Shown piece by piece: positions 1 to 6,674 of a stretch of DNA of 6,747 nucleotides. Origin of the DNA: Halanaerobiales bacterium (GTDB lineage: Bacteria; Bacillota_F; Halanaerobiia; DY22613); assembly GCA_023128035.1 (NCBI GenBank), contig JAGMES010000209.1, forward strand, positions 1 to 6,747. Direction: 5' to 3'. A model generated the notes under the pieces. The model was not told where the DNA came from, did no database searches, and worked only from the letters and a program-made list of their open reading frames with translations. A program made the translations under genes and the position numbers. Position 1 is the stretch's first letter; each line of letters opens with the position of its first letter.

Positions 1-15
1 AGAATCCCCCACTGA
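1..15 (+). CDS. 3' tail of a TnpB-like protein (partial)
   Basis: The window opens with codons that read Arg-Ile-Pro-His-stop in frame 1. TnpB genes of IS200/IS605 elements often end within a GAATCCCCCAC block that belongs to the element's right end, and this stretch has that form. Only four residues are visible, so the assignment rests on the nucleotide pattern and on the hairpin that follows, not on protein similarity. The rest of the gene, if present, lies left of the window. Confidence 0.4.
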   Translation, partial: RIPH

Positions 16-50
16 AGCCCCAATGCTCAGCTTTAGCTGGGCGAGTTCAC
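1..50 (+). mobile_element. Right end of an IS200/IS605-family (TnpB-type) insertion sequence
   Basis: The segment starts with GAATCCCCCAC and ends with GAGTTCAC, the arrangement seen at the right ends of many IS200/IS605 elements. Between them is a small hairpin: GCTCAGC at 25-31 pairs with GCTGGGC at 36-42 around a TTTA loop, with one G-T wobble. In this family such an end acts as the subterminal hairpin for single-strand transposition and overlaps the 3' part of the TnpB guide RNA (omega RNA). The probable boundary is TTCAC at 46-50. The segment is locally richer in G and C than the genes around it. The left end and the tnpB body are outside the window, so element integrity is unknown. Confidence 0.5.
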
Positions 51-96
51 TGCAGCATTTCCCCTTTTTTATTTACGTTCATTAAGGAGTGTTATA

Positions 97-741
97 ATGT
101 TTAACTATTTCTTGTTTGATCTTGATGGAACAATTCTAGATACTAATGAAACTATCTTTCGTTCATTCGAGTATACTCTTAAATTTCATCTGAATTATAC
201 GTTAAAACTCGAAGAACTGATGAAAGTTTTTGGAGAACCTTTATTAAAACAAATGACACATTTCAACAAAGAATTAGCAGAACCAATGTGCAATACCTAT
301 AGAAATTATTATGCGACTCATGCCTTAGAATTTACCAAAACTTTTTCTGGCGTTGAAGAAACACTAAATATCCTTAAAACGAAAAATATACAAATAGGAA
401 TTATAACCAACAAGACCAGAATTCCAGCTGTGCAAGCACTAAAAGCTTTTAATCTTTTCCAATATTTTGATCTAATCATCGGTGGAGATGAAGTAAAGAA
501 TACAAAACCCCATCCTGAAGCATTGCTAAAAGGAATGGAATTAATGAAAGCAAATCCTAAAGAAACCTTAATGATTGGAGATAGTCCATTGGATATGGAG
601 GCTGCATTAAGAGCAAGGATAAAAAAAGCTCTGGTTGGATGGAATATCTTTCCTGATGAAAGATTTGATCTTACTCCTCCCGACTTTTATTTAAATCAAA
701 TGAATGATTTATTAAAAATATTAGAAACGAATGTAGCTTAA
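97..741 (+). CDS. ppaX: PpaX-like HAD-superfamily phosphatase
   Basis: This is a 214-residue cytosolic haloacid-dehalogenase-fold hydrolase. Motif I is DLDGT at residues 8-12, with D8 the expected nucleophile and D10 the acid/base. Motif II is the Thr in IITNK (T104), motif III is K137 in NTKPHP, and motif IV is GDSPLD at 161-166 (D162 and D166, Mg2+ ligands). A helical cap lies at about residues 15-80. Length and several blocks fit Bacillus PpaX (216 aa): DTNETIFRSF near the start, FGEPLL at 45-50, and a PDFYLNQMNDLL tail. PpaX hydrolyses the pyrophosphate released when HPr kinase dephosphorylates Ser-P HPr. Phosphoglycolate phosphatase or another small-molecule phosphatase remains possible, since no hprK is visible. 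The start is supported by AAGGAG at 84-89, seven bases upstream. The gene begins 46 bases after the IS end and is probably cotranscribed with the membrane protein 54 bases downstream. Confidence 0.85.
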   Translation: MFNYFLFDLDGTILDTNETIFRSFEYTLKFHLNYTLKLEELMKVFGEPLLKQMTHFNKELAEPMCNTYRNYYATHALEFTKTFSGVEETLNILKTKNIQIGIITNKTRIPAVQALKAFNLFQYFDLIIGGDEVKNTKPHPEALLKGMELMKANPKETLMIGDSPLDMEAALRARIKKALVGWNIFPDERFDLTPPDFYLNQMNDLLKILETNVA

Positions 742-795
742 TAAAAAAAATCTGAATATTTAAACTTAATCACATTAATAATAGGAGGGCTTTTA

Positions 796-1941
796 ATGAT
801 CTCTAATAAACGCCGTGTTAGAGTTGGAAACCGTGAAACTTATCTTTTTATGATACTTTTTGGACTATTAATAGGATATCTAACACATGTAATGGGGTTA
901 AATAATATGTTTTCCACTTTAATGAATACGGCACATTCACTTTTGCTAAATACAATATTTTACATCATGAGTATTGCAGTGTTAGCTGGCGCTCTAGGAG
1001 GTCTTTTGGTAGAATTCGGTATAGTAGCCTGGTTGAATAATCTATTGGTACCTTTCATAGAACCAATATTTAAAATGCCGGGAGCGACTGCTATTGGTGG
1101 ATTAACAACCTATCTTTCCGATAATCCAGCAATCATTACACTTGCTCATGACAAAGAATTCCGGCAATATTTTAAACCTTATCAAATACCCGTACTCTGT
1201 AATTTTGGAACTGCTTTTGGAATGGGTTTAATAGTAACCAGTTTTATGATCGGAAAAGGATTTTTATTACCAGCTCTAATTGGTAATGTTGGTGCAATCA
1301 TAGGGTGTATTGTAAGTACACGCATAATGCTGCATTACAGCAAAAAATTTTTTGGCGAAGATTCTGAAGAGAATATAAATAAAGAATTCTCAAAAAAATG
1401 GCGTTATATCCGAGATGGAGATTTAAGTTTCCGATTTTTAGAAGCTTTTTTGGAAGGCGGAAAAACTGGAGTAGAAATTGGTTTGTCCATCATCCCTGGT
1501 GTCTTGGTCATCTGTACATTGATCATGATTCTAACATTTGGCCCTGCAAATCCTGAGATAGGTTATCAAGGATTAGCTTTTGAAGGCGTAGGACTTTTAC
1601 CTAAAATAGGTAAACTCCTCTTCCCAATTTTAAAACCTCTCTTTGGTTTTACATCACCAGAGTCTATTGCCATTCCAGTTACTGCGTTAGGGGCAGTTGG
1701 TGCAGCCTTGGGAATCATTCCAAAATTTTTGGAATCAGGTCTAATTGGTGCTAGTGATATTGCAGTTTTTACAGCTATGGGAATGTGCTGGAGTGGATAT
1801 CTTAGCACTCATGTCGCCATGATGGACGCCTTAGGATGCCGCAAACTAACCACTAAAGCTATTCTAAGCCATACTATCGGTGGAATAGCGGCTGGAATAA
1901 GTGCACATCTTCTTTATCGCTTGGTTATGCTATTAATGTAG
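796..1941 (+). CDS. Gate-domain (nucleoside-recognition-like) membrane protein, CD0519/CD1768-like
   Basis: This is a 381-residue polytopic membrane protein without a cleavable signal peptide. Hydrophobic segments lie near residues 15-34, 50-75, 132-152, 155-178, 225-248, 293-309, 318-340 and 355-378. A charged cytosolic-type stretch (about 181-222, including GEDSEENINKEFSKKWR) splits it into two halves. Conserved-looking blocks are LAGALGGLLVEFG (63-75), TTYLSDNPAIITLA (104-117), NFGTAFGMGLI (136-146) and GFTSPESIAIPVTALGAVGA (284-303). The overall pattern matches membrane proteins with the nucleoside-recognition or Gate domain (Pfam PF07670), and my recollection of the Clostridioides CD0519/CD1768 family fits best. 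The substrate is unknown, and Gate proteins include nucleoside transporters, spore-maturation proteins and parts of metal transporters. AGGAGGG at 783-789 sets the start. The gene probably forms a two-gene unit with the PpaX-like gene and ends at a hairpin terminator. Confidence 0.8.
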   Translation: MISNKRRVRVGNRETYLFMILFGLLIGYLTHVMGLNNMFSTLMNTAHSLLLNTIFYIMSIAVLAGALGGLLVEFGIVAWLNNLLVPFIEPIFKMPGATAIGGLTTYLSDNPAIITLAHDKEFRQYFKPYQIPVLCNFGTAFGMGLIVTSFMIGKGFLLPALIGNVGAIIGCIVSTRIMLHYSKKFFGEDSEENINKEFSKKWRYIRDGDLSFRFLEAFLEGGKTGVEIGLSIIPGVLVICTLIMILTFGPANPEIGYQGLAFEGVGLLPKIGKLLFPILKPLFGFTSPESIAIPVTALGAVGAALGIIPKFLESGLIGASDIAVFTAMGMCWSGYLSTHVAMMDALGCRKLTTKAILSHTIGGIAAGISAHLLYRLVMLLM

Positions 1942-1943
1942 TT

Positions 1944-1978
1944 AAAAAAAATCAGATCCAAATCGGATCTGATTTTTT
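1944..1978. terminator. Bidirectional intrinsic terminator between convergent genes
   Basis: ATCAGATCC (1951-1959) pairs perfectly with GGATCTGAT (1965-1973) around a five-base AAATC loop. The stem is flanked by eight A's at 1944-1951 and six T's at 1973-1978, which extend the pairing to about 14 bp. Either strand therefore gives a GC-containing hairpin followed by a U tract. It starts three bases after the stop of the Gate-domain gene and lies 12 bases from the stop of the convergent symporter gene, so it probably ends transcription of both. Confidence 0.9.
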
Positions 1979-1989
1979 ATTATCACAAC

Positions 1990-3381
1990 TTAGCCAATCT
2001 TTCTATTATCAGGATTTTTCAATTCTATATCATAATCCTTTGTCATCGAGAAGATTAATCCGCTAAGTGCTAATAAGCCAATTAAGTTTGGAATCGCCAT
2101 CAAACCGTTAAATGTGTCTGATAAATTCCAAACCAGATTTAAAGAGGTAGTCGCGCCTACGAAACTTAAAGCAGCATAAAACCATTTATAATAATTAACT
2201 GCTTTAACCCCAGCTATATATTCCAAGCACTTGGAGCCATAATAATACCAGCCCAAAATTGTAGAAAATGCAAAGAAAATTAAACCAAATGAAACAATAA
2301 TTCCTCCAAAACCAGGAAGAGCACTATCAAAAGCAGACGTTGTTAATGCAGCACCTGTAAGATTATCTTTTATAGACATTAATCCATCACTACCTATTTG
2401 AACTAAACCAGATACTAAAATTACTAACGCAGTCATAGTACAAACAACAAGAGTATCTAAAAAGGAACCTAATGAACCAATAATACCCTGACGAACAGGA
2501 TCATCATTTTTTGAAGCAGCATGAGCTATTGGAGCACTACCAAGTCCTGCTTCATTAGAAAAGATTCCACGAGCAACACCATAACGAATAACTGTTCCAA
2601 TTAATCCACCACCAACAGCTTTGCCAGTAAATGCATTTCCAAATATCATACTAAATGCAGTTGGAATCGTTGAAACATTATTAAATATTACAATTAATGA
2701 ACCAATAACATAAGCTACAGCCATAATTGGTACTATTTTATCTGTAACTTTACCGATATTTTTAATACCACCCACAATTACTAACGCTGTTCCAACAGCA
2801 ATGATAATTCCAGATATAGCTGTTGGAATTCCCAAAGTAATATTTAGAGAAGAAGCAACTGAGTTTGCTTGTACCAAATTTCCTATACCGAAAGAAGCAA
2901 AAAATCCAAAAAATGCGAATAACCAACCTAACCATGCCCAATTGCCACCATATTTCTCATTCATACCTAATTCAATATAGTACATAGGTCCACCGGATTT
3001 TTCACCATTTTCATTGGTTGTTCTGTATTTAATAGCAAGTAATGCTTCACTATATTTTGTAGCACCACCAAAAGCCGCAGTCACCCACATCCAGAATACT
3101 GCACCTGGCCCTCCAGCAGCAATAGCCCCTGCAACACCTGCTATATTACCTGTACCGATTGTGGCGGCGAGTGAGGTCATTAGAGCCTGAAAAGGTGTAA
3201 TATCTCCTTCACCCTTATGCTCCTTTGAAAAGAGTAATTTAAAAGCCAAACCAAGTTTTCTAAATTGAACAAATTTCGTTCCCAGACTTAATATGATACC
3301 AGTACCTACCAATAATAAAATCATGATTGGTCCCCATGCGAAAGCTCCAATTCGACTAATTACTTCGTTTAAGAGATTCAT
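1990..3381 (-). CDS. alsT: Sodium:alanine (amino acid) symporter, AGCS family
   Basis: This 463-residue inner-membrane protein has about ten to eleven hydrophobic segments and the normal length for the alanine/glycine:cation symporter family. The family signature is plain: IGTGNIAGVAGAIAAGGPGA at residues 75-94, followed directly by VFWMWVTAAFGGATKYSE. Other typical blocks are GGPMYYIE (130-137), RGIFSNEAGLGSAPIAHAA (271-289), ILGWYYYG (375-382) and MAIPNLIGLLALS (428-440). By position, Q171 and W378 may correspond to substrate-contacting residues of the archaeal AgcS structure; that is from memory and needs alignment. The role is Na+-coupled uptake of alanine, glycine or a similar small amino acid, serine being plausible given the dehydratase genes upstream. 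AGGAGGT (complement of 3387-3393) lies five bases from the ATG. A terminator separates it from the serine dehydratase operon, so it probably has its own promoter. Confidence 0.92.
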   Translation of the reverse strand: MNLLNEVISRIGAFAWGPIMILLLVGTGIILSLGTKFVQFRKLGLAFKLLFSKEHKGEGDITPFQALMTSLAATIGTGNIAGVAGAIAAGGPGAVFWMWVTAAFGGATKYSEALLAIKYRTTNENGEKSGGPMYYIELGMNEKYGGNWAWLGWLFAFFGFFASFGIGNLVQANSVASSLNITLGIPTAISGIIIAVGTALVIVGGIKNIGKVTDKIVPIMAVAYVIGSLIVIFNNVSTIPTAFSMIFGNAFTGKAVGGGLIGTVIRYGVARGIFSNEAGLGSAPIAHAASKNDDPVRQGIIGSLGSFLDTLVVCTMTALVILVSGLVQIGSDGLMSIKDNLTGAALTTSAFDSALPGFGGIIVSFGLIFFAFSTILGWYYYGSKCLEYIAGVKAVNYYKWFYAALSFVGATTSLNLVWNLSDTFNGLMAIPNLIGLLALSGLIFSMTKDYDIELKNPDNRKIG

Positions 3382-3473
3382 AATTTACCTCCTATTGTGT
3401 TATGTTTTTAATCACATTTGTTTCTTCTACAGGAACTCTCTTTCTGACGATCATTTCTTTTTGCTTTATATTA

Positions 3474-3503
3474 AATATAGTTTTTGCAATTCGAGAAAGT
3501 CTA
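3474..3503 (-). promoter_or_regulatory. Candidate promoter for the AGCS symporter gene
   Basis: The symporter gene lies behind a terminator and should need its own promoter within about 3394-3514. The best match on the minus strand is TAGACT (complement of 3498-3503, four of six bases of TTGACA) and TATATT (complement of 3474-3479, five of six of TATAAT), spaced 18 bases apart. The region is AT-rich, so a chance match is likely enough that this is only tentative. It would leave a leader of roughly 90 bases before the ATG. Confidence 0.25.
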
Positions 3504-3514
3504 TACTGATAAAT

Positions 3515-3544
3515 AAAAAAAGCTGATCTTCTGATCAGCTTTTA
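3515..3544 (-). terminator. Intrinsic terminator of the serine dehydratase operon
   Basis: AGCTGATC (3521-3528) pairs perfectly with GATCAGCT (3533-3540) around a TTCT loop, with A-T pairs extending the stem to about 11 bp. Read on the minus strand, the hairpin is followed by seven T's (complement of 3515-3521). The stem begins inside the TAA stop codon of sdaAA (3542-3544), so terminator and gene end overlap. It separates sdaAB-sdaAA from the downstream symporter gene. Confidence 0.88.
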
Positions 3545-4429
3545 ACTCTTTATATCTCCTAAAAATTCCTTTGCAATACACTTTCCTGTTGCAGTATTTG
3601 CCAAACCACCTAAAGCTGTCTCTTTCAAGCTCCTAGGTAATGCATCTCCAATCTCATTCATCGCTTCTATAACTTCATCTGCAGGAATTACGCTTGCAAT
3701 CCCTGCTAAAGATAATTCTGCTGCAACAATAGCATGTGATGCTGCCATAGCATTTCGCTTCACACATGGAACTTCCACCAAACCAGCCACTGGATCACAG
3801 ACCAGTCCCAACATATTCTTGAGTGCAAGGGAGAATGCTTCGCTTACCTGTACTGGTGTTCCTCCCATCATCTCTACTAGACCTCCAGCAGCCATAGCGG
3901 AGGCTACACCGCATTCAGCCTGACAGCCTCCTGCAGCTCCTGATAGAGTGGCTTTTCTAGCTACAACAGTACCAAGTATAGCGGCGGTTAATAAACCACG
4001 TATGATTCGAGAATCATCCAAATCATTTAACTCAGCAACAGCTAACAAAGCACCTGGAACAATTCCACAAGAACCTGCTGTAGGACCAGCAACAATTTTA
4101 CCCATACTAGCGTTAACAGTTGAAACAGCTAGAGCCTTAGCTAATGCCAAAGGAATCACACCACCAGCTAATGTCTTTCCTTCTTTAATTCTCTCTCTCA
4201 TTCTCCAAGCTTCATCACTAATCATTCCACTTTTAGAAGGAGTTTTCTGTTCCATCCCTTTATCCACCGCTTCCTTCATAACTTTTAAAGTTTTAGCCAT
4301 CCTGGCTAATATTTCTTCACGAGTTGTTTCACTAGTACGAATTTCATAATCAATTACGACATCACTAATAGATACCTTCAATTTTTCAGCTCTTTCAACC
4401 ATTTCCTTAATTAAAAATAATTTCGACAT
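3542..4429 (-). CDS. sdaAA: L-serine dehydratase, iron-sulfur-dependent, alpha subunit
   Basis: This is the catalytic subunit of the oxygen-sensitive [4Fe-4S] L-serine ammonia-lyase, which converts L-serine to pyruvate and ammonia in the cytosol. Taken from the ATG at 4429 it has 295 residues, usual for the Bacillus-type alpha subunit. Numbering from the upstream GTG (3 residues longer), hallmark blocks are GPTAGSCGIVPGALLA (118-133), SGAAGGCQAECGVASAMAAG (166-185) and CDPVAGLVEVPCVKRN (214-229). Cysteines are at 124, 172, 176, 214, 225 and 287; the cluster ligands are expected among those in these three blocks. The open frame reaches a GTG at 4438, but that codon lies inside AAGGTGA (complement of 4435-4441), which is well placed as the ribosome binding site for the ATG at 4429. 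The start is 15 bases past the sdaAB stop, so coupled translation is likely. Confidence 0.95.
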   Translation of the reverse strand: MSKLFLIKEMVERAEKLKVSISDVVIDYEIRTSETTREEILARMAKTLKVMKEAVDKGMEQKTPSKSGMISDEAWRMRERIKEGKTLAGGVIPLALAKALAVSTVNASMGKIVAGPTAGSCGIVPGALLAVAELNDLDDSRIIRGLLTAAILGTVVARKATLSGAAGGCQAECGVASAMAAGGLVEMMGGTPVQVSEAFSLALKNMLGLVCDPVAGLVEVPCVKRNAMAASHAIVAAELSLAGIASVIPADEVIEAMNEIGDALPRSLKETALGGLANTATGKCIAKEFLGDIKS

Positions 4430-4434
4430 CTTTC

Positions 4435-4441
4435 TCACCTT
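4435..4441 (-). promoter_or_regulatory. Ribosome binding site that fixes the sdaAA start
   Basis: The minus strand reads AAGGTGA here, five bases before ATG 4429. The alternative GTG start at 4438 is part of this motif and would have no properly spaced site of its own. The TAA stop of sdaAB (4445-4447) lies three bases further upstream, so ribosomes finishing sdaAB pass straight onto this site. Confidence 0.7.
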
Positions 4442-4444
4442 CTT

Positions 4445-5113
4445 TTAGATAGGTTCAATATATCTGCAGGATTTAACTCCAATAAATGATTCAATTTCTT
4501 TCATTGCATCTTGAAAAACTTCATGGTCTGTCTGAATTATCATTGAACTTAAAGCTCCTTTATCTTCACGAAAAGCCTCTAAAAAAGCTATATTAATACC
4601 ATTTAATGCCAAAGTAGAAGTGACTTTTGCAATAATTCCTGGTCGATCAACATGTAAAATCCAAACTGTAGGATATTTACCTCTCAACTCTACACTAAAA
4701 TTATCTATTCGAGTAATTACAATTTCTCCACCTCCAACGGAAGCACCTATTAAAGTTAAGTGAGTTCCATCAGAACGAGTCAAATCCAATTTAATCGTAT
4801 TTGGATGGGCATTTGGTAGATCAAAACGATGAAACTCTACTTCAATCCCTTTCTCTTGCGCATCCTTTAAAGATGTACGGATTCGCTCATCATCCGGGCG
4901 ATAACCTAAAAGACCACCAACAATAGCTACATCAGTGCCATGACCTTTATAAGTCTCAGCAAAAGAACCATGAAAATAGATTTTCATGGTTTTTGGTTCC
5001 TCATTTAATAACTTGCGAGCCATATTCCCTATCCGTACCGCTCCTGCTGTATGAGAGCTTGATGGGCCAATCATAATTGGACCCATAACCTCGAAAATAC
5101 TTAGTTTTTCCAT
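4445..5113 (-). CDS. sdaAB: L-serine dehydratase, iron-sulfur-dependent, beta subunit
   Basis: This is a 222-residue partner of SdaAA in the heterodimeric type of L-serine dehydratase. The N-terminal serine dehydratase beta domain (about residues 3-145) shows MGPIMIGPSSSHTAGAVRIG (10-29), GHGTD (57-61) and ASVGGGE (124-130). A C-terminal ACT domain follows (about 149-217), with VDRPGIIAKVTSTLALNGIN (155-174) as its first strand-loop-helix. ACT domains bind small ligands, often amino acids, so allosteric control or support of assembly is a fair inference. The start ATG has AGGAG (complement of 5124-5128) ten bases upstream, a slightly long spacing. The gene is first in the sdaAB-sdaAA operon. 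Its ribosome binding site lies at the very 3' end of a decayed transporter gene, which suggests the operon once had a transporter ahead of it. Confidence 0.95.
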   Translation of the reverse strand: MEKLSIFEVMGPIMIGPSSSHTAGAVRIGNMARKLLNEEPKTMKIYFHGSFAETYKGHGTDVAIVGGLLGYRPDDERIRTSLKDAQEKGIEVEFHRFDLPNAHPNTIKLDLTRSDGTHLTLIGASVGGGEIVITRIDNFSVELRGKYPTVWILHVDRPGIIAKVTSTLALNGINIAFLEAFREDKGALSSMIIQTDHEVFQDAMKEIESFIGVKSCRYIEPI

Positions 5114-5119
5114 ACGAGT

Positions 5120-5318
5120 TCAACTCCTATTAAATAATCTGCGACACAGCTTTAAGACTTCCTTTCCATTATATATTACCATCATGAAGAATACTAGCTG
5201 AAAATTAAAATAATCATATAATATACCACCTAAAATGCTACCTACTATTGATCATAAACCAAAGTAGATTAATTAAAAAATAGAACAATTTAAAACGGTA
5301 CATCTTAATTTTCGACAT
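5120..5318 (-). pseudogene. Remnant of a major facilitator superfamily transporter (5' and 3' ends, interior deleted)
   Basis: The gap between the intact MFS gene and sdaAB holds pieces of another transporter. An ATG at 5318 with GAGGG six bases upstream opens a 26-residue frame, MSKIKMYRFKLFYFLINLLW and six more residues to a TAG at 5238-5240; it looks like the N-terminus and first membrane segment of an MFS protein. In the next frame the DNA reads LIYFGL-stop (TGA, 5252-5254), then SIVGSILGGILYDYFNFQLV and FFMMVI, ending at TGA 5120-5122. The GSILGGILYDYF block is typical of a late MFS membrane segment (TM11). A whole MFS gene is about 1.2 kb, so roughly 1 kb is missing. The frame change lies near the T-tract at about 5275-5280. 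It does not resemble the start of the intact MFS gene next door. The substrate is unknown. The identification comes from motif reading without a search. Confidence 0.65.
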
Positions 5319-5383
5319 ACCTATCCCTCTTTTCTATTCTCATCATACTTCATCTATAACATTTTATTCCCCAACACTTATCA

Positions 5384-6574
5384 TTATTCAGATAAGCGAA
5401 TTCCCCTTAATAAGAATGAAATAATAATTGGTGCTGGAATTAAAAATGCAAGGTAGATTCTAAGTTGTAATACATCCATCTCTCTCCCTAATAACAAATA
5501 AAATAAAAATATACTTAAAACACGCCCTAAATTTAAAGGTAATTCCCTTGCTACAATATACTCAATCTGTAAATCGTTATCAAGAGTATCATTTTCTATT
5601 ACCTTAAAGCTTAAACTTTCAAACGGTATATCAAAAAAGGGATCAAAAAAACCGGTTAAAATTCCAAAAATCAAAATTCCCATCCAATCATTCCGCCAAA
5701 TTAAAGCTCCCAATGCTCCTATTAACATAACTGCACTTATATGAATAAATAATGCTCTTTTTTTTGGTTTTACTAAATAAGCTAAAAGTAGAGCACTAAG
5801 TAAAGTTAATCCTCCCATAAAAAGTGAGAAACTCCCTAAAATAAACTCATTACCACAAGCTAAAAAAACCAGTAAGGCTGTAAGGAAAGTAAAAATGCCT
5901 GTTCGAAATCCATAAAAAGCTATCATACCTAAAATCCTTCGCCAATTGGGATCTGGGTTTTTTAAAACTTTCCAGATGTAAAAAGGTCCTGGACAACAAC
6001 GAGGATGAATAAAAAAACTCAAAACTTCAACTCCTATAAACAATAACATCGTGGTACTGAAAATGATAGTATATCCAGTTAAATCAGGCATATTTTTTAT
6101 AATTAAACCTGAAATGAAAGGTGCTATCATTCCAAAAAAACCCGCAAAAAACCCATTAATTCCATTAAAAAAATCTCTAGTTTTATCCTTAGTAAGATCA
6201 AAAACTAAAATATGTTCAGCTAAATGGTAAAAACCAACACCCAACCCTTTAAACATTCCTAAAGGAATAATATAATTCACTGTGTCTTTCTTTAAAATTA
6301 AAACAATCAAATAAAAAAGAGTGTGAATAACAACCCCAATTCTGATACACCATAATCTATCATAATTTCTTGCCACCCACCCAGCTAAAACAAAAGTAAA
6401 GGGAACTACACTATATAAAAAAAAATTAAATAAGGCTAATACTTGTAAATTTTTAGAAATACGCCACAGATATATATTTACAAAAATATTCGATAAACCT
6501 ATCCCAAGAGTTAACAGACCATGAATAAGTAATAATAACCGACCTCCTCCTCCAACCTTCTCAAATTTTAACAT
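5384..6574 (-). CDS. Major facilitator superfamily transporter
   Basis: This 396-residue protein is strongly hydrophobic, with about twelve membrane segments in two halves joined by a central loop at roughly residues 188-212. Full MFS length and layout fit. After the second segment comes GWVARNYDRLWCIRIG (65-80), a position equivalent to the loop 2-3 motif A but in a divergent form. A distinctive late block, EYIVARELPLNLGRVLS (338-354), resembles the YqgE-like group of putative Bacillota transporters, from memory and at low certainty. No substrate can be named; drug or small-metabolite export is typical of such proteins. Odd details are a GGGG run at residues 8-11 before the first membrane segment and HPRCCPGP (190-197) in the central loop. 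GAGGTG (complement of 6585-6590) lies ten bases upstream of the ATG. No terminator follows the gene, so transcription may continue into the decayed gene and sdaAB. Confidence 0.85.
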   Translation of the reverse strand: MLKFEKVGGGGRLLLLIHGLLTLGIGLSNIFVNIYLWRISKNLQVLALFNFFLYSVVPFTFVLAGWVARNYDRLWCIRIGVVIHTLFYLIVLILKKDTVNYIIPLGMFKGLGVGFYHLAEHILVFDLTKDKTRDFFNGINGFFAGFFGMIAPFISGLIIKNMPDLTGYTIIFSTTMLLFIGVEVLSFFIHPRCCPGPFYIWKVLKNPDPNWRRILGMIAFYGFRTGIFTFLTALLVFLACGNEFILGSFSLFMGGLTLLSALLLAYLVKPKKRALFIHISAVMLIGALGALIWRNDWMGILIFGILTGFFDPFFDIPFESLSFKVIENDTLDNDLQIEYIVARELPLNLGRVLSIFLFYLLLGREMDVLQLRIYLAFLIPAPIIISFLLRGIRLSE

Positions 6575-6674
6575 TTAAAAATTTCACCTCTATACATTTT
6601 TGTCTGAATCATTTCTTATTGTGTCTGTTCTTTTAAGATATCATACCCCACAATTTTGGAAAATCATGAAATAT

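Noticed and set aside
1566..1808. An 80-residue open frame on the minus strand
   Set aside because: It is antisense to the conserved C-terminal half of the Gate-domain protein and has no family features.
3293..3526. A 77-residue open frame on the plus strand overlapping the start of the symporter gene
   Set aside because: Its first part is the antisense of the symporter N-terminus and the rest runs through its leader into the A-tract of a terminator. It has no recognisable domain or good ribosome binding site.
3948..4349. A 133-residue open frame on the plus strand
   Set aside because: It lies wholly antisense to sdaAA, whose protein is clearly recognisable. It has no ribosome binding site of note and its composition is that of a reverse-complement shadow.
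5192..5206. A partial CodY-box-like sequence (CTGAAAATT half) upstream of sdaAB
   Set aside because: Only about 11 of 15 bases match the consensus, it falls inside the ghost MFS coding sequence, and such matches are common in AT-rich DNA.
5238..5318. A 26-residue small protein with its own ribosome binding site
   Set aside because: It could be a real small membrane peptide, but its sequence looks like a truncated MFS N-terminus and an MFS C-terminal remnant follows immediately, so decay of one gene explains both pieces better.
5377..5396. A six-base inverted repeat (CTTATC/GATAAG) around the stop codon of the MFS gene
   Set aside because: The stem is short and AT-rich and no T-tract follows on the minus strand, so it does not qualify as a terminator.
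6600..6670. A possible promoter of the MFS gene (TATGAT on the minus strand)
   Set aside because: The -10-like hexamer has no acceptable -35 partner at 16-18 bases, so I did not list it.
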